A stretch of 64,000 bases of DNA, from the NCBI GenBank assembly GCA_036373915.1, contig DASUUU010000157.1, positions 1 to 64,000 on the forward strand, in the 5' to 3' direction. A program made the translations under genes and the position numbers. Every line of letters begins with the position of its first letter. Position 1 is the first letter of the stretch. Below, piece by piece: positions 1-8,248 of this stretch. The notes under the pieces were generated by a model, which was given only the letters and a program-made list of their open reading frames with translations, was not told where the DNA came from and searched no databases. Origin of the DNA: JASLBX01 sp036373915. GTDB taxonomy: Bacteria; Actinomycetota; Actinomycetes; Jiangellales; Jiangellaceae.

Positions 1-837
1 GCCGGAACCCACCGGTTTTCCGTTGATTTCGGTGACCGGCATGATGCCACCCGCAGTCGACGTGACGATGACTTCCGAAGCGCGAAGCAACATCTCCTCG
101 CGCAGATTCCCTTCCTCGAGCGGCACATCGTCTTCGGCAAGAAGCTCGATGACCGACTGCCTGGTGATCCCCCTGAGCACACCCCCACCAGGTGTGATCC
201 ATCGGTCATCCACGTACGCAAAGATGTTGTAGCCGGCGCCTTCGGTGATGCCACCGGACGGATCACGCAGCGCGACAAGCTCCGCGTCGTGATCGTACGC
301 CTCGAACTGCGCCGTCTGGATGTCGAGCCAGTGATAGTTCTTGACCTCGGGATTCACGCTCTCGGGAGGAATTCGCGGACGCGAACTGATCCATAGCGAA
401 GTCCCGTTCTCCTGCTGCTCAAGAGTATTGATCCACACAAACGGAACCGCATACGCATAAAAGCCATTGCGTGCGGTCCGAATGTCACGGCTGCCCTGCA
501 CTACGGGGCGGCCCCGCGTACACGTCATGGAAACGTAAGCGTCCCGCAGACCCGCGCGACTCACACACTCGTGCAGAACGTCCTCTATTTCTCGTCGCCC
601 AAGCCCCGGATCCAAACGCAGGGCTTTCATGCTGGCGTGGAATCGGTCCAGGTGATCATCAAGTCGGTAGAATCTGCCCTTCCACACATGCGCCACGTCA
701 TATGTGCTGTCGCCCTTGGTCACCGCCATATCGATCACCGAGATCTTGGCCTCTTCGATAGGGCAGAACCGCCCATCAATGAACGCGACGCCGGATCCGG
801 GCGTTGAAGCCGAGCTCATCTGCGTCACCTTACTCAT
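1..837 (-). CDS. PLP fold-type IV aminotransferase (BCAT / D-amino acid aminotransferase-like), 3' end outside window
   Basis: Reading the minus strand gives 279 codons with no stop before the window edge, so the C-terminus is missing. The translation begins MSKVTQMSS and contains the fold-type IV signatures: the Schiff-base lysine in VKNYHW and the glutamate loop ITEGAGYNIF that contacts the PLP ring nitrogen. Such enzymes transfer the amino group of branched-chain or D-amino acids to 2-oxoglutarate; the substrate cannot be told from what is visible. The ATG at 837 follows GAGGTGAGGAGC, a good ribosome site. It is divergent from the hydrolase at 921. The reading frame was translated by eye from the nucleotides. 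The family is confident; the substrate is open. Confidence 0.85.
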   Translation of the reverse strand, partial: MSKVTQMSSASTPGSGVAFIDGRFCPIEEAKISVIDMAVTKGDSTYDVAHVWKGRFYRLDDHLDRFHASMKALRLDPGLGRREIEDVLHECVSRAGLRDAYVSMTCTRGRPVVQGSRDIRTARNGFYAYAVPFVWINTLEQQENGTSLWISSRPRIPPESVNPEVKNYHWLDIQTAQFEAYDHDAELVALRDPSGGITEGAGYNIFAYVDDRWITPGGGVLRGITRQSVIELLAEDDVPLEEGNLREEMLLRASEVIVTSTAGGIMPVTEINGKPVGSG

Positions 838-885
838 GCTCCTCACCTCGCCGTTTTCGACTCGCAGCCGCCCGGACGTTGGCGG

Positions 886-914
886 GTTGGCCGGTCAGTT
901 GCGCGGACTACGGT
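886..914 (+). promoter_or_regulatory. Promoter of the alpha/beta hydrolase, leaderless type
   Basis: TTGGCC at 886-891 and TACGGT at 909-914 are separated by 17 bases. The predicted transcription start, 7 bases after the -10 box, falls on the G of the GTG at 921, so the mRNA would start at the start codon. No ribosome site precedes this GTG, which agrees with a leaderless transcript. Inference from consensus spacing only. Confidence 0.55.
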
Positions 915-920
915 TCTTAC

Positions 921-1601
921 GTGCGAACTCAGGTGGTTCTTCTGCCCAGCCCGCTTGTCGGGCCTGCAGTGTGGGAGCCGGTGGCCCAGGAGCTGAGGCG
1001 CACGGGCTGGTCGGTGACGACATGTGTTGTGCCGGCGTGCCCGCGGACGCCTGCGGAGGTGATGAGAACGTTTCTGGGCTCGTTGCCCGACGACCGTGAG
1101 CTAGCCATGGTCCCGCACAGCAACGCCGGGCTGTACATCCCCGGGCTCATCCGGGAGCGGAAGGTCGTTGCCACAGTGTTCGTGGACGCAGCGCTACCGC
1201 CAGCCCACAGCCCGATCAGCATGACGGCCGCCGAGATGTACGACTTCCTAGAAGCGCGGGCCGACGAGCACGGTGTCCTACCACCATGGACGCGATGGTG
1301 GAACGACACTGAGCTTGCTGGGCTGTTCCCCAGCCGGGCCGTACGCGATCTCGTCGAGGCCGGCCAGCCCCAGGTGCCGCTGGCCTACTTCAAAGGGTCC
1401 TTGCCCGCAAGCCCCGGATGGGACAGCACACCGAGTGCCTACCTCGCCTTCGGCAACACCTACACCGACGAGCGGCTCCGGGCCGAAAGTCAGAACTGGC
1501 CGGTCAGGACCCTGCCGGGCCGGCACCTCCATATGCTGATCCAGCCCGCAGAGGTGGCCGCCGTGGTGACAGAGATGCTGGGTGTGCTGGGCGTCCGGTG
1601 A
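921..1601 (+). CDS. Alpha/beta hydrolase family protein
   Basis: The 226-residue product begins VRTQVVLLPSPLVGPAVWEPVAQEL, the first strand and oxyanion region of an alpha/beta hydrolase, and ends with a GRHLHML segment where the family places its catalytic histidine. The expected nucleophile elbow reads VPHSNAG, so Ser (HSNAG) replaces the classic GxSxG, and enzyme activity is uncertain. The GTG at 921 was chosen because an upstream extension to 804 would overlap the divergent aminotransferase and has no family-like sequence, whereas a promoter with a leaderless layout ends exactly at 921. The substrate is unknown. Confidence 0.75.
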   Translation: MRTQVVLLPSPLVGPAVWEPVAQELRRTGWSVTTCVVPACPRTPAEVMRTFLGSLPDDRELAMVPHSNAGLYIPGLIRERKVVATVFVDAALPPAHSPISMTAAEMYDFLEARADEHGVLPPWTRWWNDTELAGLFPSRAVRDLVEAGQPQVPLAYFKGSLPASPGWDSTPSAYLAFGNTYTDERLRAESQNWPVRTLPGRHLHMLIQPAEVAAVVTEMLGVLGVR

Positions 1602-1650
1602 CGACTGTTCGTTCGGGTTTCGCGAATCGCGGCTGGGCGGAAGGCCCAGT

Positions 1651-2037
1651 TCACGAAACCTTGGCGACGATCTCCACGAGGTTTCCATCGGGATCGCGCA
1701 GCAAGGCGTTGCGGTTGTTGTTGCCGGTGTCGTGGGGAGGCTGGACTGCGGGTACCCCTTGGCCGACCAGCTGCCGGTAGGCCTCATCGACGTCGTCTGT
1801 CCAGATGACCAGAGCCATCGCCGGGCTTCCCGGTGCAGCGTCCACGCCGTGCGCTCGCTTGGCCGCTTCGACGTCACCTAAACCTATTGTGAACTCGTTC
1901 AATCGAAGCTCGACGTGCTCGGGAGCGCCCTCGGTAGGCGTGCGAAAGGTCTCCACGAAGCCGAGGAGATCCCGGTAGAAATGAATCCCGGCCTCGATGT
2001 CGCGCGTGTAGAGATTGACGAGTGCAGAGGAGTACAT
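1651..2037 (-). CDS. VOC superfamily protein (glyoxalase / bleomycin-resistance fold)
   Basis: This is a 128-residue, single-unit vicinal oxygen chelate protein. The N-terminal half carries VNLYTRDIEAGIHFYRDLLGF and the C-terminal half ends RDPDGNLVEIVAKV, the conserved strand with the metal-ligand Glu position. Members are metal-dependent dioxygenases, isomerases or antibiotic-binding proteins and usually act as dimers. It converges on the hydrolase gene ending at 1601, with 49 bases between them. The family is clear and the function is not. Confidence 0.85.
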   Translation of the reverse strand: MYSSALVNLYTRDIEAGIHFYRDLLGFVETFRTPTEGAPEHVELRLNEFTIGLGDVEAAKRAHGVDAAPGSPAMALVIWTDDVDEAYRQLVGQGVPAVQPPHDTGNNNRNALLRDPDGNLVEIVAKVS

Positions 2038-2215
2038 GCAGGATACGGTAGCCAGCGCGAGTCAGGTCCCGTACTGAGGTGCAGTCCCGGAACGCCCACG
2101 ATAGGCACTGATGTGCGCGTCTGACCTGGCGCCAGTTGCGGGACGCGGAGATCGCTGGATCGGCCAGCTGAAGCGGAGCGAGTCGAGGCAATGCCACCCG
2201 GGTGGCCGATCAGTC

Positions 2216-2596
2216 CTACGCGAGCAGTTGCATGATCGGCTGGCCGAGCTCACCGAGCCATGCCGCCAGCGTCTGGAGTGGGCCGATCAGGGCTGCTCCA
2301 GCCGCTGCGAATGCGCCAACCGATGAGAGGAGGCGGGTCAGGCGGCGCAACGAGTCAGCGACCCGACTCCGGTCGGGTTCAGGTTCTTTCACGTCTGCGT
2401 CGACTTGCTCCACGTGGGTCCGTGCCTCCGCCTCGGCCTCGGGTGGAAGCGATACGGTCTGAAGGGCTTCGCGCAGTTCCGCGACTGCCCGCCGGGCGTC
2501 GTCGGTACCTACGTGGCCCTGTTGGACACCAACGTGCTGATTGCCGGCCACGTTGTTGATCACGCCGGCCGTCTGGTTGCGGATGTTGAAGGTCAC
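2216..2596 (-). CDS. Small protein with N-terminal Asn-rich NNV motif, helical middle and hydrophobic C-terminus
   Basis: The 126-residue product starts at a GTG preceded by AGGAGG (spacing 8), 12 bases after the FHA gene stop, so the two are co-transcribed. Residues 2-20 contain FNIRNQTAGVINNVAGNQ, almost the same motif as in the upstream FHA protein (YDVRDQ..VINNVGRDQ). Residues about 30-85 are acidic and helical (possible coiled coil). Residues about 90-125 are Ala/Leu rich and could insert in or pack on a membrane. I do not recognise a catalytic domain. The shared motif suggests the two proteins bind or co-assemble, perhaps like the Asn-rich amyloid signalling motifs known in bacterial immune and NLR-type proteins; that is inference. 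Confidence 0.7.
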   Translation of the reverse strand: MTFNIRNQTAGVINNVAGNQHVGVQQGHVGTDDARRAVAELREALQTVSLPPEAEAEARTHVEQVDADVKEPEPDRSRVADSLRRLTRLLSSVGAFAAAGAALIGPLQTLAAWLGELGQPIMQLLA

Positions 2597-2608
2597 GGTG
2601 GGATCCTC

Positions 2609-3436
2609 CTATTCCGTGAATCGCCAGGACGGCGGCTGTAGCGGCCATTCGCGCTCAACCCGTTTACGCCTCGACGTGGCCACAACGTGCAGAATGATGC
2701 CGATAACCAGCAGCACCGTGCCGGCGGCTGCGAGGGCCCACCCCAGCAGCCCGGACGGGATGCCCGCTACGGACTGGCCAAATGGATCTGCTGGTGGTCC
2801 GAGATTGCCGCTTTCGATGGCATTGACGCCTTGACTGATGAAGCCGAGAACGCCGGCAGCGAAGAGTGCGAAACCCGCCACGTACATCAGAAGTCCTAAC
2901 CAGACGAGCCACCGAGCCTTCGTCTTGGTGGCCGCGACGTCGCGTAGGAAGCTGTCGCGCTGACGGATATACGCGTTGTACTGGTCGCGCCCGACATTGT
3001 TGATCACGCGGCCGTGCTGGTCGCGAACGTCGTAATGCGCAGCAGAGAGAGGGCCGGCATGGGGATCACCAGCCTGGACGCGTCGGCCCGCTGACGTTGA
3101 GACCGTCGGTTCGTCGACTTCGGGGCCGCCGTGGTACACAAGATCCACCGCCGCCAGCGACACCACGTCGCCGGGCTTGAGTCGGTGCGATTCCGCTATC
3201 CGGACGCCGTTGACCTTCGTCCCTCCGCTTGAACCCAGGTCTTGCACGAACACCCCATCGCCCTGGCGCTGCAACACCGCATGGGTGCGGCTCACATGCG
3301 GCTCATCGAGGCGGATGTCGCTGTCAGGACCACGCCCGACCACGATTCGGTCGCGAGACAGGATCACTCGCTGCCCGCGCAACGCACCGGGCCGCACGAC
3401 CTGCAAGAACGGCTCGTCAGCAGTACCGTCCTGCAT
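2609..3436 (-). CDS. FHA-domain protein with NNV motif and two transmembrane segments
   Basis: The 275-residue product has an N-terminal forkhead-associated domain (about residues 10-105) with the phosphothreonine-binding residues visible: GRG after the third strand, SRTH, and GGTKVNG. A linker follows, then the motif YDVRDQHGRVINNVGRDQYN (about residues 138-157), then two hydrophobic segments (WLVWLGLLMYVAGFALFAAG and LLGWALAAAGTVLLVIGIIL), and a basic tail. It probably reads Thr phosphorylation at the inner membrane face. The ATG at 3436 is chosen because GGAGGT lies 7 bases before it; ATG 3442 is too close and a longer frame to 3655 has no domain. It is the first gene of a two-gene operon with the small motif protein. 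Confidence 0.85.
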   Translation of the reverse strand: MQDGTADEPFLQVVRPGALRGQRVILSRDRIVVGRGPDSDIRLDEPHVSRTHAVLQRQGDGVFVQDLGSSGGTKVNGVRIAESHRLKPGDVVSLAAVDLVYHGGPEVDEPTVSTSAGRRVQAGDPHAGPLSAAHYDVRDQHGRVINNVGRDQYNAYIRQRDSFLRDVAATKTKARWLVWLGLLMYVAGFALFAAGVLGFISQGVNAIESGNLGPPADPFGQSVAGIPSGLLGWALAAAGTVLLVIGIILHVVATSRRKRVEREWPLQPPSWRFTE

Positions 3437-3764
3437 CCTCATCACCTCCCGTGTGCGGGCGCCGGGTCCCCGGGCGACCGCTGTCCAGTACGGACTTGCG
3501 AGGTACAAGACGTCGGCGTCGGGTCGTAGCGATGGCCCCGTTGATCGAGCCTTCGCGGAAAGTCGCTCGACAATGAAGAGAGAGGCCGGCTCACGTGTCT
3601 GATACACGCAATAGACTCCGGTCCCGACTTCTGGTTTCAGGAGACCGTCAGGCACAGCGCTCTCGGTTGTTCGTCGGATACCCGGTGTGATTTAGGCACG
3701 GTGCCGTAGTCTGCACGAACAGTTCCAGGTGGTGCGTGAACTGGAATATGCAGGAGGTGCTCCT
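3437..3764. other. Intergenic region between divergent FHA and M1 peptidase genes
   Basis: This 328-base gap lies between divergently transcribed genes and must hold both promoters. A 13-base GTGT-N5-ACAC inverted repeat begins near 3595. I could not assign convincing -35/-10 pairs. No family-like protein is encoded. Confidence 0.4.
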
Positions 3765-5273
3765 GTGCGGGATCTCGCGTTCGTGACTCGAGGGCTGCGT
3801 AAGAGGTGGGCGCAGGTGGTATTCCACGCTGCGGCGGCAGTGTTCCTTGTGGCGTGCAGCGTTGACGAGGACGGGTCAGGCGAGCCGGCATCCGAAGGCG
3901 TGAGCGCCAACTCCGGGTCGACGTCCGGTTCGGCCGAGCCTACGCCGGGCGGCAAGGTATCAGCCTCGTCAGGAAGTAGTGCGGTGATGCGGGACCCGAT
4001 CGTTCCCGAGGCAGGCAATGACGGGTACGACGTCGCGCACTATCAATGGGACCTCACGATCGATCCCACACGCGGGTCATTGCGGGCACACGGCATCATC
4101 GACGCTGTTGCCACAACTGACCTGGCCAGCGTCCAGCTGGACTATTCCGGAGCGCCATTGGCCTCGTTACGGGTGGACGGCGCCAACGCCGAGCACTCGT
4201 ACACGGACAGCAAGCTCGTCATCGAAGCGAACCTGGCTGCGGGCAGCCGCTTCGAGATCGCCTTTGATTACGACGGAACGCCCGAGCGTAGCGTGGCACA
4301 GGGCCGGCTGGGCCGCTTCGGCTGGATCGCCCAGAACGAGACGGTCCACACCGAGGTCTTGTTGCCCGGCGACATGGCGACGATCCTGCCGCTGAACGAC
4401 ACGCCGCAAGACCCGGCGACGTACGCACTGGATATCACTGTGCCGACGGGGTACGTCGCGACTGCGAGCGGGCACCTTGACGGTGTGCGTGAGCAGGACG
4501 GGAGCGCGACATATTCGTGGCGCGTCGACAGTCCAGTTTCCGAGATCACACTGGCCGTGGGCGAGTATTTCATCGAGAGTGTGCCAGCCCCGCCCAAGCT
4601 CGACGTGGAGATCAGCGTTGCACTGTCAGCGGATGACCTGGCCAGGCTTGACGACTTCGGGGTGGTTCCCGACATCATCGGCTTCTTCCAAGCGGGTCTT
4701 GGCCCGTTTCCGTATCAGAACCTGGGATTCACGATGGTCGACGGGCTGGGCGGAGCGGGCGATAGCACTCCGGCGCGGATTCATCTGGCGCACACCGGTG
4801 AGTCCGGTCTGGTTCACGAGCTGGCGCATCAATGGATGGGTGGGGTTGTCGGGACGGCGTCCAGTGCTGACTCGTGGCTCCGTGAGGGATTTCCTCGCTT
4901 CATGGAGATGCTCTGGCTTGACCAGACCGGTGCCGCTGAGCTCGATGTTCTTATCGCGGCCAGTCGCGATCTGCTCGGGGACACGACCCGGCCCCCGCTT
5001 GAGGTGACGCGGGCTTCCCAGCGCGGTGACGACGTGACGTACGAGCGAGGGGCGCTCACGTTCCACGCCCTCTACGCCGAACTCGGGGACGAGTTGTTCT
5101 GGCAATCGATGGCAACATTCTTCGACGACTTCGCCGGAACAAGCGCCAGCACGGACGATTTCATCCAGACCGTCGAACGAGTCAGTGACCAGCAGCTGGC
5201 CAACCTTTTCGACGCGTGGCTTCGGCGACCGGAGCTGCCACCGACGACCCAGAGCACCAGCGCTGCAGATTGA
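3765..5273 (+). CDS. M1-family zinc metallopeptidase, lipoprotein
   Basis: The 502-residue product begins VRDLAFVTRGLRKRW, with a basic n-region, a hydrophobic stretch and the lipobox LVAC, so it is an exported lipoprotein. A Ser/Gly-rich linker precedes the M1 aminopeptidase-like fold. The zinc site is HELAH (about 351-355), followed 18 residues later by the third ligand in REGF, matching HEXXH-x18-E. The GTG at 3765 has AGGAGG 7 bases upstream; the earlier frame start at 3729 has none. The substrate is probably oligopeptides outside the cell. It resembles the M1 peptidase at 15292 in its N-terminal half (NDGYDVAHYQWDL versus NGGYDVQHYDLDI), so the two are likely paralogs. Confidence 0.88.
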   Translation: MRDLAFVTRGLRKRWAQVVFHAAAAVFLVACSVDEDGSGEPASEGVSANSGSTSGSAEPTPGGKVSASSGSSAVMRDPIVPEAGNDGYDVAHYQWDLTIDPTRGSLRAHGIIDAVATTDLASVQLDYSGAPLASLRVDGANAEHSYTDSKLVIEANLAAGSRFEIAFDYDGTPERSVAQGRLGRFGWIAQNETVHTEVLLPGDMATILPLNDTPQDPATYALDITVPTGYVATASGHLDGVREQDGSATYSWRVDSPVSEITLAVGEYFIESVPAPPKLDVEISVALSADDLARLDDFGVVPDIIGFFQAGLGPFPYQNLGFTMVDGLGGAGDSTPARIHLAHTGESGLVHELAHQWMGGVVGTASSADSWLREGFPRFMEMLWLDQTGAAELDVLIAASRDLLGDTTRPPLEVTRASQRGDDVTYERGALTFHALYAELGDELFWQSMATFFDDFAGTSASTDDFIQTVERVSDQQLANLFDAWLRRPELPPTTQSTSAAD

Positions 5274-5274
5274 C

Positions 5275-5294
5275 GCTGCCGAGGCATCGGCAGC
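5275..5294 (+). terminator. Hairpin after M1 peptidase
   Basis: GCTGCCGA and TCGGCAGC form a perfect 8-bp stem around GGCA, starting one base after the peptidase stop. No T-run follows, as is common in high-GC actinomycetes. A second hairpin-like GACCCGACTCG element lies at 5376-5390. Confidence 0.6.
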
Positions 5295-5421
5295 TGCAGT
5301 CCGGCCGCCGACCAAGCGGGACGGGGTACAGCCAACCGCACAGCGGACAGGTAACCATCATCGGACGTTGCGTATGACCCGACTCGCGTCAGATGAGTGC
5401 GTACGGAGTCCGCTGGTTTGA

Positions 5422-6102
5422 TCAACGGTCGGGTCTGTGGGCCTGAATGGCGAGCACGTCTGGGGTTGGTTCGCCCGCTTCGATGACCATGTCCAGGACC
5501 AGCCCGGCCCCGGTCACCGCGGCGACCAAGTCACCGAGTGGGAGATGGGTGGCACCTACCCGCGCCCGCACGCCGTTGGATGACCAGGCGTCGAACCGCC
5601 GCTCGCGACGCCAATACCCAGGGCTCGTGATTAGGTGTTCTCCGTTCGAGCGGTCGACGAACGCGCCACAGAAGCACGGATGCACGCCGACATGGGCGAA
5701 CCGACCACCCGCGACCAGGGCAGTCGCCGCAGCCCGGCACAGCGCGGCATAGTCATCCACATCGGTGTGGCACAGAACCGACGCGACCGCGGCAACGCTA
5801 CCGGGCCGGACCACCAACCGGGTGGCGTCGGCAACCGCAACCGGCATCTGCGTGGCGGCGTAGCGTAGCTGGGCGATCGAGATGTCCGTGCCGATCGGGA
5901 TCCAGCCCAGCTGCCTGATCCGATCTGCGTAAGCGCCGGTGCCGCACGCCATGTCCCAGCACACGCCGTGCCCGCGGCCAAGCACCCGGCGCAACGCCTC
6001 ACCCGCACGATCGGTGAAAGCCGCCGCGGCACCGGTGACATAGTCCGCGTACCAATGTGCGATCGCGTCATAAGCGGGCGGGTCACCAACCTGATCAACC
6101 AC
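5422..6102 (-). CDS. Class I SAM-dependent methyltransferase
   Basis: The 226-residue product contains SAM motif I as VCWDMACGTGAYADRI (about 48-63), the acidic end of strand two in IGTDIS, and the motif II/III region (AVADATRLVVRPGSV). The N-terminal YDAIAHWYADYV is typical of the small-molecule Methyltransf_11 group. The acceptor is unknown. The methyltransferase is convergent with the M1 peptidase. It has many Cys and His residues in the C-terminal half (GVHPCFCGAFV), which is unusual but has no assigned role. Confidence 0.85.
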   Translation of the reverse strand: MVDQVGDPPAYDAIAHWYADYVTGAAAAFTDRAGEALRRVLGRGHGVCWDMACGTGAYADRIRQLGWIPIGTDISIAQLRYAATQMPVAVADATRLVVRPGSVAAVASVLCHTDVDDYAALCRAAATALVAGGRFAHVGVHPCFCGAFVDRSNGEHLITSPGYWRRERRFDAWSSNGVRARVGATHLPLGDLVAAVTGAGLVLDMVIEAGEPTPDVLAIQAHRPDR

Positions 6103-6682
6103 CCTCGCAGCGTAACGCCGCGCAGGTCAACGACCTTCCAACGTCACCTACGCCGACAGCGGAACATTCACGACCGGCGGCAGAAGAGTGTATTTGTGCC
6201 CGACTATCTTTGGGGACCAAGCTTCGCAGTCGAGTTTGGCAGGCCAATCTTCGTCCGCGAGATCACCACACGCGCTGGGACGTCGCGCCAGTCACTCTTC
6301 GCGAGCTCCACAGAACTGCGAATCCGGGACAGGCGGCCGCCGCGCGCGCAGGTCGACGGCTGCCACGGCAGGCGCATCGGCGGCGGGATTCGATACCGAG
6401 GCATGCCACCTCGACGGTCGGCGAGGAGATTGGGCGGCGCCTGCGCGCACGATTCCGGCGGCCCTGCGTGGATCCCATCCGCCTGCGTCGGATGCTGGCG
6501 TGGGGCCGTTGGTGGTGCGCATTCTCGAGGTGCCGCTGGCCTGCCGGCCCACTCCTGGCGAGGCGATCAAGTATCCGACGTTGCGCCGAAGCATCCGTGC
6601 AGCGCTGGAGCATGCTAACCGTGCCGGTTGCCCACCAAATCCGCGGAACCTGGCATTCGGGACTGCCCGCTAAGGGTCACGG
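6103..6682. other. Long region with no confident gene; possible gene remnant at 6500-6673
   Basis: All frames open in this 580-base stretch are low complexity and Arg/Ala-rich, as expected for non-coding high-GC DNA, except a short plus-strand frame. From GTG 6500 to the stop at 6673 it reads VGPLVVRILEVPLACRPTPG onward with GC-rich third positions and ordinary composition, ending NPRNLAFGTAR. It may be the C-terminal remnant of a lost gene or a 57-residue protein. I do not recognise it. Confidence 0.35.
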
Positions 6683-6997
6683 TCATGCGGTCGTGGGAGC
6701 GAACAGTGCGGCCAAGGCTGGGATGGACTCCATCCCGTAGGCGACCGAGCCGACGGGAACCCGGTCACCGACCGCCTGCAGCACGAGCGCGGTGGTGGGC
6801 GGCCCGAAGGCGCCGCACAGCTCGATCGACTGCGCGCCGTTCTCGACCAGCTCGATGGCGACCTGCACCGCAGACTCCCGGTCAGGCACGGCCACAATCG
6901 TTGTGGTGAGACCCCCACGCTGGATCACGGCCCGGTCCACCGCGGGATCCTCACTGCCCAGGCCGAGATAGATGAACCCCCAACTGTTGAACGCCAT
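6683..6997 (-). CDS. DUF6506 family protein
   Basis: The 104-residue product begins MAFNSWGFIYLGLG and carries the conserved core ESAVQVAIELVENGAQSIELCGAFG followed by VPVGSVAYG, the pattern of the small DUF6506 family. The role of this family is unknown; the compact single-domain form suggests a ligand-binding or enzyme-accessory protein. An AGGAG precedes the ATG. It is divergent from the marR-type gene at 7070, and the two share an intergenic region with two palindromic operators, so it is very likely a target of that regulator. Confidence 0.8.
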   Translation of the reverse strand: MAFNSWGFIYLGLGSEDPAVDRAVIQRGGLTTTIVAVPDRESAVQVAIELVENGAQSIELCGAFGPPTTALVLQAVGDRVPVGSVAYGMESIPALAALFAPTTA

Positions 6998-7017
6998 CGC
7001 GGTCAGCTCCTGTCATG

Positions 7018-7056
7018 TAGCTTGGTATTAAGCTACTTTAGCTTAGCACCAAGCTA
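7018..7056. promoter_or_regulatory. Twin palindromic operators of the MarR-type regulator
   Basis: Two 18-bp sites, 7018-7035 and 7039-7056, both read TAGCTT-N6-AAGCTA; the second is the inverse of the first with two central differences. Their centres are 21 bp apart, two helical turns. The second overlaps the -10 box TATACT (7055-7060) of the regulator gene, and the first lies 21 bp before the divergent DUF6506 gene. This fits autoregulation plus control of the neighbour. Confidence 0.82.
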
Positions 7057-7069
7057 TACTGGCGTCGCC

Positions 7070-7564
7070 ATGGCAACCGACTCCATCGACCGGATCATCC
7101 AGGCCTGGGCCCGCCGCGACCCCCGCGTCGACGCCCGCCCGCTGCAGGTCATCGGGCGCCTGCTGCTGTGCGCCGAGCACTGCAAGCGGGACCTGATAGC
7201 CGCCCTGCAGCCGTTGGGCTTGAGCTTTGGCGACTTCGACGTGCTCAACACGCTGCGCCGACGCGGCGAGACACAAGGCAGTAAGCCCAGCGACCTGGCC
7301 GCCTCGTCCCTGATCACCACCGGCGCGATGACCGCACGGCTGGACCGACTGCAACGCGCCGGACTAATCCGGCGCACGCCCGACCCTGCAGACGGCCGCG
7401 GCGTGCGGGTCCGGCTAACCACGCGGGGCGAGCGGCTTGCCAAGCAAGCCCTCCAAGCAGTCATCGCCGCAGACGAGGCGTTCCTACAGCCGCTGGACCA
7501 ACGCCAGCGTGATCAGGTCGCCCAGGCACTCAAGCAGCTCCTACTGCCCCACGAAGCCGACTGA
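7070..7564 (+). CDS. MarR family transcriptional regulator
   Basis: The 164-residue winged-helix protein shows the recognition-helix and wing region typical of MarR: PSDLAASSLITTGAMTARLDRLQRAGLIRR followed by the D-x-R wing sequence PADGRGVRVRLTTRG. Such proteins bind palindromes as dimers and release DNA on binding phenolic or other small ligands. ATG 7070 is preferred over 7022 because it follows the -10 TATACT by 9 bases and the longer form would run through the operators. It is divergent from the DUF6506 gene and probably controls both genes. Confidence 0.9.
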   Translation: MATDSIDRIIQAWARRDPRVDARPLQVIGRLLLCAEHCKRDLIAALQPLGLSFGDFDVLNTLRRRGETQGSKPSDLAASSLITTGAMTARLDRLQRAGLIRRTPDPADGRGVRVRLTTRGERLAKQALQAVIAADEAFLQPLDQRQRDQVAQALKQLLLPHEAD

Positions 7565-7966
7565 CCGACTCACCCTGGCCGCGCCATGGCGCCGGCGGTC
7601 ACCCCGTACTCGGATGAGCAACGTTCCTGTCATCGGTGCGACCGCGCGACCAGGGTCATGTGAGGACGTTGTCTGAGTCACTCAGAAGGGCCTTGGACGA
7701 GCTGCCGAAGATGACTGATCTCCGCAGTCAGCGCGTCCCGCTTCTCTTTGGTCAGCAATCGAATCTGAGCTGGGCAGATGGGCGCACCATGACGGCGCCC
7801 GAGATTACGCCCTGCTTGACACCCGCCGCCATAGAAGAGAGCCCATGAGAGTGCATTGAGACTGCAGGATCAGCGCCTGCATAGTGGGTCTGATCGCCCG
7901 GCCGGTGGTGTCGGCGCCAGGCGGGATGATCTGGGAGGGAAGTGGTCAGCACAATGCCGCCTCCTG
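7565..7966. other. About 400 bases with no assigned gene
   Basis: I see no convincing gene. One minus-strand frame ending near 7680 reads IRLLTKEKRDALTAEISHLR, looks like a natural helix and ends in a stop, but it has no ATG, GTG or TTG start in the preceding open stretch. It may be a decayed gene end. Confidence 0.4.
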
Positions 7967-8006
7967 CAAGGTAACTTGACGCATCTCGAGTTGACAAGGT
8001 AACTTG
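7967..8006. promoter_or_regulatory. Two identical CAAGGTAACTTG operator-like repeats
   Basis: The 12-mer CAAGGTAACTTG occurs perfectly twice, at 7967-7978 and 7995-8006, 28 bp apart; each has CAAG/CTTG arms. The second ends on the first base of the GTG start at 8006. Their position directly before a small toxin-antitoxin-like pair suggests operators for autoregulation. TTGACG (7976-7981) lies between them as a possible -35. Confidence 0.65.
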
Positions 8007-8242
8007 TGATGGAGCATGACGAACCGCTCGTGCTTGATAGCGCCAGACGCCATGGCGTCAGCGAGGCGGATGCGCTGCATGCCTGGGCGTTCGCGATCGA
8101 CGCGTATCGGGTTGGTGATGGCATGGTGATGTACATCGGTCCAAGCCGTTCCGGCCACCTGCTGGAAGTCGGCGTCGTGGACTGGCACGGCATCTTGGCC
8201 ATCGCCCACGCCATGCCCGCCCGAGACAAGTTCCTGAGGTGA
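8006..8242 (+). CDS. Putative small toxin of a two-gene TA-like module
   Basis: The 78-residue product (GTG 8006; an alternative ATG is at 8009) reads DSARRHGVSEADALHAWAF, then a beta-rich centre VMYIGPSRSGHLLEVGVV, then HAMPARDKFLR. The order helix, strands and a C-terminal basic ARDKFLR is like the small BrnT/RelE-like proteins often found before an HTH partner in actinobacteria. It is followed after 6 bases by the HTH-like gene, so the pair is one operon. Toxicity is inference; no family is certain from motifs alone. Confidence 0.6.
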   Translation: MMEHDEPLVLDSARRHGVSEADALHAWAFAIDAYRVGDGMVMYIGPSRSGHLLEVGVVDWHGILAIAHAMPARDKFLR

Positions 8243-8248
8243 CTATCG

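Noticed and set aside
4477..5007. Alternative open frames inside the M1 peptidase and other genes
   Set aside because: They are high-GC shadow frames on the same or opposite strand without family signatures.
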